Of a stretch of 6,337 nt of DNA, positions 1-5,650 are shown one piece after another. The translations under genes were made by a program, and so were the position numbers. Where the stretch lies: NCBI GenBank assembly GCA_016763355.1, contig JAESTY010000270.1:1-6337 (forward strand), written 5' to 3'. Under the pieces are notes generated by a model. That model saw only the letters and a list, made by a program, of their open reading frames with translations, was not told the origin of the DNA and made no database searches. The stretch's first letter is position 1. Each line of letters opens with the position of its first letter. The DNA comes from Immundisolibacteraceae bacterium. GTDB taxonomy: Bacteria; Pseudomonadota; Gammaproteobacteria; Immundisolibacterales; Immundisolibacteraceae.

Positions 1-1517
1 CGGGTCAGTTCGGTCTTACCAACCCCGGTGGGGCCAGCGAACAGGAACGAGCCGATCGGTTTCTCCTGAGGCCCAAGCCCGGAACGGGACATCTTGATTG
101 CACTGGAAAGCGCATCAATAGGCTCATCCTGGCCAAACACCATCATTTTAAGTGACTGGCCGAGGGTGCGGAGTTTGTCCATGTCGGTGCTGGAAACCTG
201 TTTGGGGGGTATCCGCGCGATCGCTGCAACGATTTTTTCAATATCGCTAAGCCCGATGGTCTTTTTGCGTTTACCGGCAGCAATGATTTTTTGTGCAGCA
301 CCGGCTTCGTCGATCACATCGATGGCTTTGTCTGGCAGGAATCGTTCAGTGATATAGCGGTCTGCAAGTTCTGCTGCACCTTGCAGCGCCGCCTGTGTAT
401 AGCGGATGCCGTGATGAGCTTCATACGCCGATTTAAGTCCTTTAAGAATCTGCACGGTTTCAGGTACTGACGGCTCCGGCACATCAATTTTCTGAAAACG
501 GCGCGCCAGGGCACGATCTTTCTCGAAAATGCCACGATATTCCTGGTAGGTAGTCGACCCGATACATTTAAGTTTGCCCGAGGCAAGCATCGGTTTAATC
601 AGGTTTGAGGTGTCCATAACACCGCCGGAGGCAGCCCCGGCACCAATAATGGTGTGGATTTCATCAATAAAAAGTACCGAGCCTTCAATGTCGTCGAGTT
701 CCTTAAGGACCGCTTTAAGGCGCTTCTCAAAATCGCCACGATATTTAGTTCCTGCTAGTAACGCACCCATGTCCAGTGAATAAATGGTGGCGTCACTGAG
801 TGCTTCTGGAACATTGCCTTCAAAAATTCGACGCGCCAGTCCTTCGGCGATAGCGGTTTTACCCACGCCAGCTTCGCCGACATAGAGCGGGTTGTTCTTA
901 CGCCGCCTGCAGAGGATCTTCATGGTGCGGTCGAGTTCAGCGGCGCGTCCAATTAGCGGGTCGATCCGACCCTGCTCGGCTTCTTCGTTCAGATTGACGG
1001 TAAATTGCTGTAACGCAGATTTGTTTGACTCGTCATCGCTAGCCGGTTCACTGTTAGGGCCTGCAGGGCTGCCGCCACTCTCTTTCTCTTCTTCGCCGTG
1101 AGACAAATGTTCGACTACATCAAGTCGGGTGACGCCGTATTTATTGAGTAGATAGACCGCGTGTGAATCTTTTTCGCTGAATACGGCCACCAATACATTA
1201 GCGCCGGTAACTTCTTGCTTACCGGATGCCTGGACATGGAACATGGAGCGCTGCAGAACTCGCTGGAAGCCGATGGTTGGTTGGACTTCCTGATCGTCAT
1301 TGTTATCTGCGATCAGTGGCGAGTGCTCCTTAATAAAGGTGTCGATTTCGTTTTTTAACGGTTCCAGGTCGGCACCACAAGCTCTTAGGATGGCCGCCGC
1401 AGATGGGCTGTCAAGCAGCATCAATAACAGGTGTTCGACCGTCATGTATTCGTGACGATCCTCTTTAGCCTGTTTAAAAGCCTGGTTAAGTGTGAATTCT
1501 AGTTCGTGACTGAGCAT
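1..1517 (-). CDS. clpA: ATP-dependent Clp protease ATP-binding subunit ClpA (3' end missing)
   Basis: ClpA is the cytoplasmic AAA+ unfoldase that feeds substrates to the ClpP peptidase. It degrades N-end-rule substrates brought by ClpS. From the ATG at 1517 I read 505 uninterrupted codons; the window edge cuts the gene, and E. coli ClpA is about 758 residues. Residues 1-140 form the Clp N-domain repeat, starting MLSHELEFTLNQAF. Residues 140-170 are an acidic, Ser/Gly-rich linker. The D1 AAA+ module follows, with Walker A GEAGVGKT (214-221), Walker B VLFIDE (281-286), the STT sensor region (321-323) and the arginine-finger segment RALARRF (335-341). The D2 module begins with Walker A GPTGVGKT (495-502); its Walker B, sensor 2 and the ClpP-docking loop lie outside the window. 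The ATG lies one base after the clpS stop (TGATATG), and only a weak GGA about 12 nt upstream resembles a Shine-Dalgarno site, so translational coupling to clpS is likely. Identity is firm; ClpB and ClpC are excluded by the N-domain, the missing middle domain and the clpS neighbour. Confidence 0.97.
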   Translation of the reverse strand, partial: MLSHELEFTLNQAFKQAKEDRHEYMTVEHLLLMLLDSPSAAAILRACGADLEPLKNEIDTFIKEHSPLIADNNDDQEVQPTIGFQRVLQRSMFHVQASGKQEVTGANVLVAVFSEKDSHAVYLLNKYGVTRLDVVEHLSHGEEEKESGGSPAGPNSEPASDDESNKSALQQFTVNLNEEAEQGRIDPLIGRAAELDRTMKILCRRRKNNPLYVGEAGVGKTAIAEGLARRIFEGNVPEALSDATIYSLDMGALLAGTKYRGDFEKRLKAVLKELDDIEGSVLFIDEIHTIIGAGAASGGVMDTSNLIKPMLASGKLKCIGSTTYQEYRGIFEKDRALARRFQKIDVPEPSVPETVQILKGLKSAYEAHHGIRYTQAALQGAAELADRYITERFLPDKAIDVIDEAGAAQKIIAAGKRKKTIGLSDIEKIVAAIARIPPKQVSSTDMDKLRTLGQSLKMMVFGQDEPIDALSSAIKMSRSGLGPQEKPIGSFLFAGPTGVGKTELT

Positions 1518-1518
1518 A

Positions 1519-1839
1519 TCAGGCGGATTCCATTTCACATTTCAGGGGATGCTCATTTTCACGAGCAAAATCATTGACTTGAGCTACTTTGGTTTCGGCA
1601 ATTTCACTGGTATAGATCCCGCAGACTCCTTTGCCTTTGGTATGAACGTGGAGCATTACCTGTGTCGCTTGCTCCCGTCCTAACCCAAAAAAGTGTTCAA
1701 GTATGTAAACAACAAACTCCATAGGAGTGTAGTCGTCATTTAACAGCACCACTTTATATAATGGCGGTGGTTTAAGCTCACTTTTTTGTTCTTGTAAATC
1801 CAGGTCGTCATGATCCTGGGTGGTCGGTTTAGATGGCAT
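1519..1839 (-). CDS. clpS: ATP-dependent Clp protease adaptor ClpS
   Basis: ClpS is the N-recognin of the bacterial N-end rule pathway. It binds proteins with a destabilising N-terminal residue (Leu, Phe, Tyr, Trp) and delivers them to ClpA for degradation by ClpAP. The product is 106 residues, the same length as the E. coli protein. Residues 1-22 are a polar, probably flexible N-terminal tail, the part that acts on the ClpA pore in studied homologues. The core begins at LKPPPLYKV (22-30). The binding-pocket residues N34, D35 and D36 (LLNDDYTPMEF), gatekeeper M40, M62 and H66 are all present, as is the C-terminal block ETKVAQVNDFARENEHPL (82-99). The start is the only sensible ATG for this length; the upstream Shine-Dalgarno match is poor. 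The gene is co-directional with clpA and divergent from argD. No cspD, a frequent upstream neighbour in gammaproteobacteria, is present here. Confidence 0.97.
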   Translation of the reverse strand: MPSKPTTQDHDDLDLQEQKSELKPPPLYKVVLLNDDYTPMEFVVYILEHFFGLGREQATQVMLHVHTKGKGVCGIYTSEIAETKVAQVNDFARENEHPLKCEMESA

Positions 1840-2026
1840 TCAACTGGTCTCGCTGGCTCTGGTTGATTTCTGATGACCTATCCAGGTTTATGGCTAAGGT
1901 AGGGGTTCGGTGTGCAAATACCCGTTAACTAGTGCCCCCAATATGTCTGTTTAGTCCGCTATAAACGGTATTGGTCTTTAACTTATATCTGGCTTCTTGC
2001 TGCCATCTTCAAGACGACTGGGCAAT

Positions 2027-2045
2027 ATTTATTTATTTATTTATT
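2027..2045. repeat. Tetranucleotide tandem repeat (ATTT, about 4.75 copies)
   Basis: Four perfect ATTT units plus ATT run without interruption between clpS and argD. The tract is flanked by short complementary ends (CAATA at 2023-2027, TATTG at 2042-2046). Pure AT repeats of this kind can change copy number by slippage, or serve as an AT-rich, bendable element upstream of a promoter. With under five copies the tract may also be plain chance in AT-rich spacer. No open frame of recognised function spans it. Confidence 0.7.
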
Positions 2046-2210
2046 GGAGCCTCGGTAGTTCATAGAGGTTCCTCAAGTTTCAAATTGTCGTTACGGCTTG
2101 GTCTCAGTAAGCAGCATGCAAACTTGTGCTGGCAGCGTCAACCAAAACATCTATCCAATGTTAGACATCCATGCTCTGCCAGAAAATTTAGACGACCCTG
2201 ATATTGTCTA

Positions 2211-2219
2211 TGTTATATT
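2211..2219 (+). promoter_or_regulatory. Candidate extended -10 promoter for argD-argF
   Basis: TGTTATATT matches the extended -10 pattern TGnTATAAT with one mismatch in the hexamer. No good -35 lies at the usual 16-18 bp; the nearest resemblance, TTAGAC at 2188-2193, is 20 bp upstream. If it is used, transcription would start near 2226, giving a 5' leader of about 60 nt that opens with the 2234-2253 hairpin. This is a pattern match only; a promoter further upstream is equally possible. Confidence 0.25.
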
Positions 2220-2233
2220 CAAAAATTCCTCTG

Positions 2234-2262
2234 GGGCAGCATACACGCTGCCCTTTGCTTTT
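2234..2262 (+). terminator. Terminator-like hairpin in the argD leader (possible attenuator)
   Basis: GGGCAGC (2234-2240) and GCTGCCC (2247-2253) form a perfect 7-bp GC-rich stem around the 6-nt loop ATACAC. It is followed directly by TTTGCTTTT (2254-2262), seven T in nine bases. This is the layout of an intrinsic terminator read on the plus strand, yet it ends only 24 nt before the argD start and there is no complete gene upstream on this strand. It could therefore be a transcription attenuator of argD-argF, or a stabilising hairpin at the mRNA 5' end if the promoter at 2211-2219 is used. The T tract is interrupted by GC, so termination may be partial. Confidence 0.45.
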
Positions 2263-2277
2263 CTGGATGACTATTTT

Positions 2278-2283
2278 AGGTGG
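2278..2283 (+). promoter_or_regulatory. Ribosome binding site deciding the argD start
   Basis: AGGTGG lies 3 nt before the ATG at 2287 and 6 nt before the ATG at 2290. It is the only Shine-Dalgarno-like sequence near the N-terminus that family members have. The downstream ATG at 2317 (MPTYARLP) has no such site. It therefore supports starting at 2287 or, with slightly better spacing, 2290. Confidence 0.5.
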
Positions 2284-2286
2284 CCG

Positions 2287-3507
2287 ATGATGGCTAGTAG
2301 TGCGAAAAACACATTGATGCCGACCTATGCCCGGTTACCGGTTTCCTTCGTTAAAGGCGAAGGAGTTTGGCTGATTGATGATACTGGGCGCCGTTATCTG
2401 GATGGAGTTGCCGGTATTTCGGTCTGTAACCTGGGACATGCCCACCCACAAATAGCCGCGGTGATTGCAGATCAGGCTTCGCAGCTAGTGCATACCTCCA
2501 ATCTTTATCAAATTCCACTGCAGTCAGCATTGGCTGACCAGTTATGCCAGCTATCAGGTATGGACCAGGTATTTTTAGGTATCTCGGGTGCAGAAGCTAA
2601 TGAGGCTGCGATTAAATTAGCCCGTCTCCATGGCCATGCCAAAGGTATCGAAAATCCGCTGATTATTGTTGCCGAACAGAGTTTCCATGGGCGCACCATG
2701 GCGACCCTGTCGGCGACTGGCAATCGAAAAGTTCATGTAGGTTTTGAACCTCTGGTTGGTGGTTTTGTGCGGGTGCCTTTTGATGACCTTGAAGCCATCA
2801 GGCGGGTGGCTGAGGTCAATCCGGATGTGGTTGCGATCCTGGTAGAACCGGTGCAGGGCGAGGGTGGGGTCAATGTTCCAGGTGCTGATTATTTAACTTC
2901 GATACGGCAGATCTGCGATCAACACGGTTGGCTAATGATGCTGGATGAAATTCAATCTGGTATGGGCCGATGTGGTAGCTGGTTTGCTTTTCAGCGCGCT
3001 GGTGAAACTTCACCTGCCATGCCTGATGTAATGACAATCGCCAAAGCGTTGGCTAATGGGGTGCCGATAGGCGCATGCCTGGTGGCGAGTGCCGCGACGG
3101 ATTTAATGCAGCCAGGCCATCACGGCAGTACGTTTGGCGGTAATCCTCTAGCCTGCCGTGCGGCACTGGAAACCCTGTCGATTATGGAAGCTGACGACAT
3201 CCCTGCTCAGGTAGCCAGTAAAGGTCAGCAGTTTCGTCAGCAACTAACCGATAAATTACAGGGCTGTGACGCAGTGGTTGAGGTTCGTGGCGCTGGACTG
3301 CTTAACGGCATAGAACTTGACCGGCCTTGCGGTGAGCTGGTCACCCGCGCCCTTGAGCGTGGACTGCTAATAAACGTGGTTGCAGGTAACGTGATTCGAC
3401 TGATTCCACCATTGATTATTACCACCGAGCAGCTCACTGACTTGGCAGACGCAGTCGCTCAGCTGGTGATTGAATTTGTAGCTGAAGGTGGAGTAAATCA
3501 GGAATGA
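2287..3507 (+). CDS. argD: Acetylornithine aminotransferase (class III, PLP-dependent)
   Basis: ArgD converts N-acetylglutamate 5-semialdehyde and glutamate to N-acetylornithine and 2-oxoglutarate in cytoplasmic arginine synthesis; family members often also act on succinyl-diaminopimelate. From 2287 the product is 406 residues, the usual length. The family opening MPTYARLPVSF is at 11-21. Other landmarks are the cofactor phosphate loop SGAEANEAA (100-108), SFHGR (132-136), E187 in EPVQGEGG, the PLP-ring aspartate in LDEIQ (219-223), the Schiff-base lysine K253 in TIAKAL, and GSTFGGNPLAC (280-290). R371 in VIRLIPP is a candidate carboxylate-binding residue. Two positions depart from the family: I99 replaces the usual Asn of NSG(A/T)EA, and C229 replaces the usual Thr of GMGRTG. 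The stop overlaps the argF start (ATGA). The frame is open about 75 codons upstream, but that part has no family counterpart. A related ornithine or succinylornithine transaminase is possible, but adjacent argF favours ArgD. Confidence 0.93.
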   Translation: MMASSAKNTLMPTYARLPVSFVKGEGVWLIDDTGRRYLDGVAGISVCNLGHAHPQIAAVIADQASQLVHTSNLYQIPLQSALADQLCQLSGMDQVFLGISGAEANEAAIKLARLHGHAKGIENPLIIVAEQSFHGRTMATLSATGNRKVHVGFEPLVGGFVRVPFDDLEAIRRVAEVNPDVVAILVEPVQGEGGVNVPGADYLTSIRQICDQHGWLMMLDEIQSGMGRCGSWFAFQRAGETSPAMPDVMTIAKALANGVPIGACLVASAATDLMQPGHHGSTFGGNPLACRAALETLSIMEADDIPAQVASKGQQFRQQLTDKLQGCDAVVEVRGAGLLNGIELDRPCGELVTRALERGLLINVVAGNVIRLIPPLIITTEQLTDLADAVAQLVIEFVAEGGVNQE

Positions 3508-4403
3508 CCGTGCGCCATTTTTTGACCTTGCAGGATCTTTCCCCCGCAGAGTTAAAACAATTAATTATCCGTGCGGGCGAGTTAAAGGCTGCGCTAAAAA
3601 ATGGTCAGTACCCGGTCACTTTGAAACGTCAGGTGATGGGGATGATTTTTGAGAAGTCTTCTACTCGAACCCGTATTTCCTTTGAAACCGGCATGGCTCA
3701 TTTTGGCGGGCATGCGATATTTCTTTCACCCAGGGACACCCAGCTAGGTCGTGGTGAGAGTATCGAAGATTCTGCCCGGGTGATCTCGCGGATGGTGGAT
3801 ATTGTGGTAATCCGTACCTCCAGGCATGATCGGGTCGTAAAATTTGCCGAGCACTCCCAGGTGCCGGTGATCAATGCCCTGACCGACAGCTATCACCCCT
3901 GCCAGTTATTGGCAGATATGCTCACCTGGCAGGAGCGTTGTGGGGATTTCACTGGGCGTAGGGCGGTCTGGATTGGTGATGGCAATAATGTCTGCCACTC
4001 CTGGATGAACGCAGCTCAGTTGTTTGATTTTGAGTTAACCGTGATTACCCCGGAAACCAACCGGCCTAATGAGGTGTTGTTAGAGCAGACTTCCAGTCAC
4101 GTCAATTGGGCTGCGGATCCTGGAGCAAGTGAGGCAGCTGATCTGGTCGTCACGGATACCTGGGCAAGTATGGGCCAGGAAGACGAAAAGGATGACCGAG
4201 TCGAATTGTTTAAACCCTACCAGGTCGATCAGGCTTTTATGGATCGAGCGGCTAGCGGTGCTATTTTCATGCACTGCTTACCGGCCTATCGGGGCCAGGA
4301 AGTGACCGCTGAGGTGATTGACGGCCCTCAGAGCGTGGTTTGGGATGAGGCGGAAAACCGACTGCATGCACAAAAGGCGCTAGTCGAACTGTTATTATCC
4401 TAA
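3504..4403 (+). CDS. argF: Ornithine carbamoyltransferase, anabolic type
   Basis: ArgF transfers the carbamoyl group from carbamoyl phosphate to ornithine, giving citrulline and phosphate, the sixth step of arginine synthesis. The 299-residue product is typical of the short anabolic enzymes of Pseudomonas and relatives. Carbamoyl-phosphate residues are in SSTRTR (52-57, inside EKSSTRTRISFE) and HPCQ (131-134). The ornithine loop is DTWASMGQ (218-225, the D-x-W-x-SMG motif), and the catalytic cysteine is C258 in FMHCLPAYRG. The domain linker carries the nucleotide-like fold signature WIGDGNNV (156-163). The ATG overlaps the argD stop by 4 bp (ATGA), and GGTGGAG at 3487-3493, inside the end of argD, serves as ribosome binding site. 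Coupled translation with argD is therefore likely. Catabolic ArcB is less likely, because it is longer and usually sits with arcA and arcC. Confidence 0.97.
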   Translation: MTVRHFLTLQDLSPAELKQLIIRAGELKAALKNGQYPVTLKRQVMGMIFEKSSTRTRISFETGMAHFGGHAIFLSPRDTQLGRGESIEDSARVISRMVDIVVIRTSRHDRVVKFAEHSQVPVINALTDSYHPCQLLADMLTWQERCGDFTGRRAVWIGDGNNVCHSWMNAAQLFDFELTVITPETNRPNEVLLEQTSSHVNWAADPGASEAADLVVTDTWASMGQEDEKDDRVELFKPYQVDQAFMDRAASGAIFMHCLPAYRGQEVTAEVIDGPQSVVWDEAENRLHAQKALVELLLS

Positions 4404-4424
4404 CCTCGATGGATAGTTAGTTTC

Positions 4425-4430
4425 GGAGGA
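4425..4430 (+). promoter_or_regulatory. Strong ribosome binding site of the GFA-family gene
   Basis: GGAGGA sits 7 nt before the ATG at 4438, a near-ideal Shine-Dalgarno sequence and the best in the window. It fixes the start and suggests the third gene of the operon is translated independently of argF. Confidence 0.8.
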
Positions 4431-4437
4431 GATTGTT

Positions 4438-4950
4438 ATGTTGTTAGCGGGTTCCTGCCACTGTGGCTCCGTGAGTTTTTCAGCCACTACCCATGCGCCT
4501 TATCCCTATATGCACTGTTATTGCAGTATTTGCCGCAAGCTTGGCGGCGGTGGTGGTTTCGCGATCAACCTGATGGCTGATTACGAATCTCTGCAGATTC
4601 AGGGTGAGAGTCATATCGGCAAATACCAGGCATGGATGGACCCTGAACGCACCGAACGTAGCCCAGGGTTTCGTATCTTTTGCCGGGAGTGCGGCACTGC
4701 GCTATGGGTTTGGGATCCCCGTTGGCCTGAAATGTTTCACCCCAATGCCTCCTGCATCGATACAGCGCTCCCTAATGCGCCAGAGCGTAATCATATTTTT
4801 GTCGAACATGCGCCTGAATGGGTACCGATCCCGTCGGCCAATGACGTTGATAAGGTCTACGATTTCAGCGGTAAAACTATTGATGACATTATTGATTCAA
4901 TTGAGTCGCTGGAAGATTGGCACCGCAACCGGGGTTTAATCGTCGAGTAG
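4438..4950 (+). CDS. GFA / CENP-V domain zinc-binding protein
   Basis: This 170-residue protein belongs to the family named after glutathione-dependent formaldehyde-activating enzyme (GFA, CENP-V/DUF636 fold). The zinc ligands are in order: C7 and C9 in GSCHCG, then C27, C29 and C32 in MHCYCSICRK, then C82 and C85 in FCRECGTAL. These give the usual two zinc sites of the fold. A five-glycine run (36-40) follows the second cluster. The acidic C-terminal tail (136-170) has no motif I recognise. There is no signal peptide or membrane segment, so it should be cytoplasmic. Most members of this family have no proven activity, and formaldehyde-glutathione binding cannot be assumed. The gene starts 34 bp after argF on the same strand with a strong ribosome binding site, so it is probably co-transcribed with argD-argF. 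Nothing in the sequence ties it to arginine metabolism. Confidence 0.88.
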   Translation: MLLAGSCHCGSVSFSATTHAPYPYMHCYCSICRKLGGGGGFAINLMADYESLQIQGESHIGKYQAWMDPERTERSPGFRIFCRECGTALWVWDPRWPEMFHPNASCIDTALPNAPERNHIFVEHAPEWVPIPSANDVDKVYDFSGKTIDDIIDSIESLEDWHRNRGLIVE

Positions 4951-4958
4951 CTAGCTAC
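4947..4958. repeat. 12-bp palindrome at the gfa / moaC convergent junction
   Basis: GTAGCTAGCTAC is a perfect palindrome that includes the TAG stop of the GFA-family gene. The two convergent genes are only 30 bp apart (4951-4980). I see no intrinsic terminator with a T tract for either strand; 4-bp arms around 4975-4985 (GGTTTTTAACC) are too weak to call. Read-through between the two transcription units is therefore possible. Confidence 0.4.
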
Positions 4959-4980
4959 CTGATTGATAAAAGCCTGGTTT

Positions 4981-5457
4981 TTAACCCCGGTTCCAGTGGC
5001 CTGATTTGCCGCCGGTTTTCTCTTCCAGGCGTACCTTGTCGATAGTCATGGCTTTGTCGACGGATTTGCACATGTCGTAGACCGTCAGCAAAGCCACCTG
5101 TACGGCCGTCAGGGCTTCCATCTCAACGCCGGTTCGGCCCCGTGTGGATACGGTAGCGTGACAGATAACGCCAGACTGTTCCGGGGTTATTTCTAGATCC
5201 AGATCAATAGAGGTAATGGCAATCGGATGGCACAGCGGCACCAGGTCCGGGGTTTTTTTCGCGGCCATAATGCCGGCAAGTCTTGCCACTCCAAGCACAT
5301 CGCCTTTTTTGTGTTCACCGTCAGCAACCATCATCAGGGTAGCTGATTCCATTTTGATAATGCCGCTAGCGGTGGCCTGGCGGTCGGTTTCGTCTTTATC
5401 GCCAACATCGACCATGTGGGCTTCGCCGCTGTCATTAAAGTGGGTTAATTTAGTCAT
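4981..5457 (-). CDS. moaC: Cyclic pyranopterin monophosphate synthase MoaC
   Basis: MoaC converts 3',8-cyclo-7,8-dihydro-GTP, the MoaA product, to cyclic pyranopterin monophosphate (precursor Z), completing the first stage of molybdenum cofactor synthesis in the cytoplasm. The 158-residue product matches the E. coli protein (161) almost end to end. It begins with the family opening KLTHFNDSGEAHMVDV (3-18). Key residues present are K51 in HKKGDV, H77 in PLCHP (74-78), E112 and E114 in GVEMEALTA (110-118), and D128 and K131 in YDMCK (127-131). The C-terminal GGKSG (149-153) is also conserved. The start has AGGG on the minus strand (5465-5468), 7 nt upstream. It lies 193 bp downstream of moaB on the same strand, a gap large enough for its own promoter, and converges on the GFA gene. 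No moaA is in the window. Confidence 0.97.
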   Translation of the reverse strand: MTKLTHFNDSGEAHMVDVGDKDETDRQATASGIIKMESATLMMVADGEHKKGDVLGVARLAGIMAAKKTPDLVPLCHPIAITSIDLDLEITPEQSGVICHATVSTRGRTGVEMEALTAVQVALLTVYDMCKSVDKAMTIDKVRLEEKTGGKSGHWNRG

Positions 5458-5498
5458 CGTCTGGCCCTGCTGGTTAAAGGTAGTAGTGGTTGAGTTGA

Positions 5499-5514
5499 TA
5501 GAAAAATATTTCTA
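5499..5514. repeat. 16-bp AT-rich palindrome upstream of moaC
   Basis: TAGAAA and TTTCTA flank AATA, giving two perfect 6-bp arms centred about 50 bp upstream of the moaC start. An 8-bp palindrome AACCGGTT lies a few bases away at 5521-5528. The position suits an operator or 5'-leader hairpin for moaC, but I recognise no regulator site. I also see no clear -35/-10 pair in this gap, nor the structure of a molybdenum cofactor riboswitch. Confidence 0.4.
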
Positions 5515-5650
5515 GATAAAACCGGTTGTGGCTCTGCCTTGATTTTTTGGACAGCATTTTTAGTAAATGTCGGAACCACTAGTGATTACTTGAGTTTTTT
5601 GCAGACTTTAGTGGAGTTGGAGTAGGTCCTGGAGACCGGGAGTTAGCTGG

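Larger units (their letters stand above)
1840..2286. other. Gene-free region between divergent clpS and argD
   Basis: These 447 bp carry no open frame that I can assign to a protein family. The region must contain the clpS promoter (minus strand) and the argD-argF promoter (plus strand). On the clpS side I see no convincing -35/-10 pair. On the argD side there is an ATTT repeat near 2027-2045, a candidate extended -10 element at 2211-2219, a hairpin with a T-rich tail at 2234-2262, and a short frame ending at 2201 that is rich in arginine codons. The argD frame is open upstream as far as the TAG at 2056-2058. That stretch has no recognisable homology and contains the hairpin, so I treat it as untranslated leader rather than as an N-terminal extension. 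Confidence 0.6.

Noticed and set aside
1..1500. Several plus-strand and minus-strand frames of 60-90 codons inside clpA
   Set aside because: They lie in other frames of an intact, strongly conserved clpA coding sequence and have no family features.
1971..2201. A 76-codon frame on the plus strand as a real protein gene
   Set aside because: It starts at TTG without a ribosome binding site, runs through the ATTT repeat, and shows no recognisable domain. Only its arginine-rich end is kept as a speculative leader-peptide idea.
2200..2235. An ArgR operator (ARG box) near the argD promoter
   Set aside because: Only one half-site resemblance (ATTCA at 2217-2221) is present; the partner TGAAT half at the correct spacing is missing.
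2098..2286. A 63-residue N-terminal extension of ArgD, in frame from a TTG at 2098
   Set aside because: It has no ribosome binding site at the TTG, no resemblance to ArgD family N-termini, and contains the GC-rich hairpin with T tract. Starting at 2287 gives the family length of 406 with an AGGTGG just upstream.
4604..4939. A 111-codon frame overlapping the GFA-family gene
   Set aside because: It is a shifted frame within a gene whose own frame carries all the zinc-ligand motifs and a strong ribosome binding site.
4951..5010. An intrinsic terminator between the convergent GFA-family gene and moaC
   Set aside because: The possible arms (GGTT/AACC, CTGG/CCAG) are only about 4 bp with bulges or long loops and are not followed by a proper T tract on either strand.
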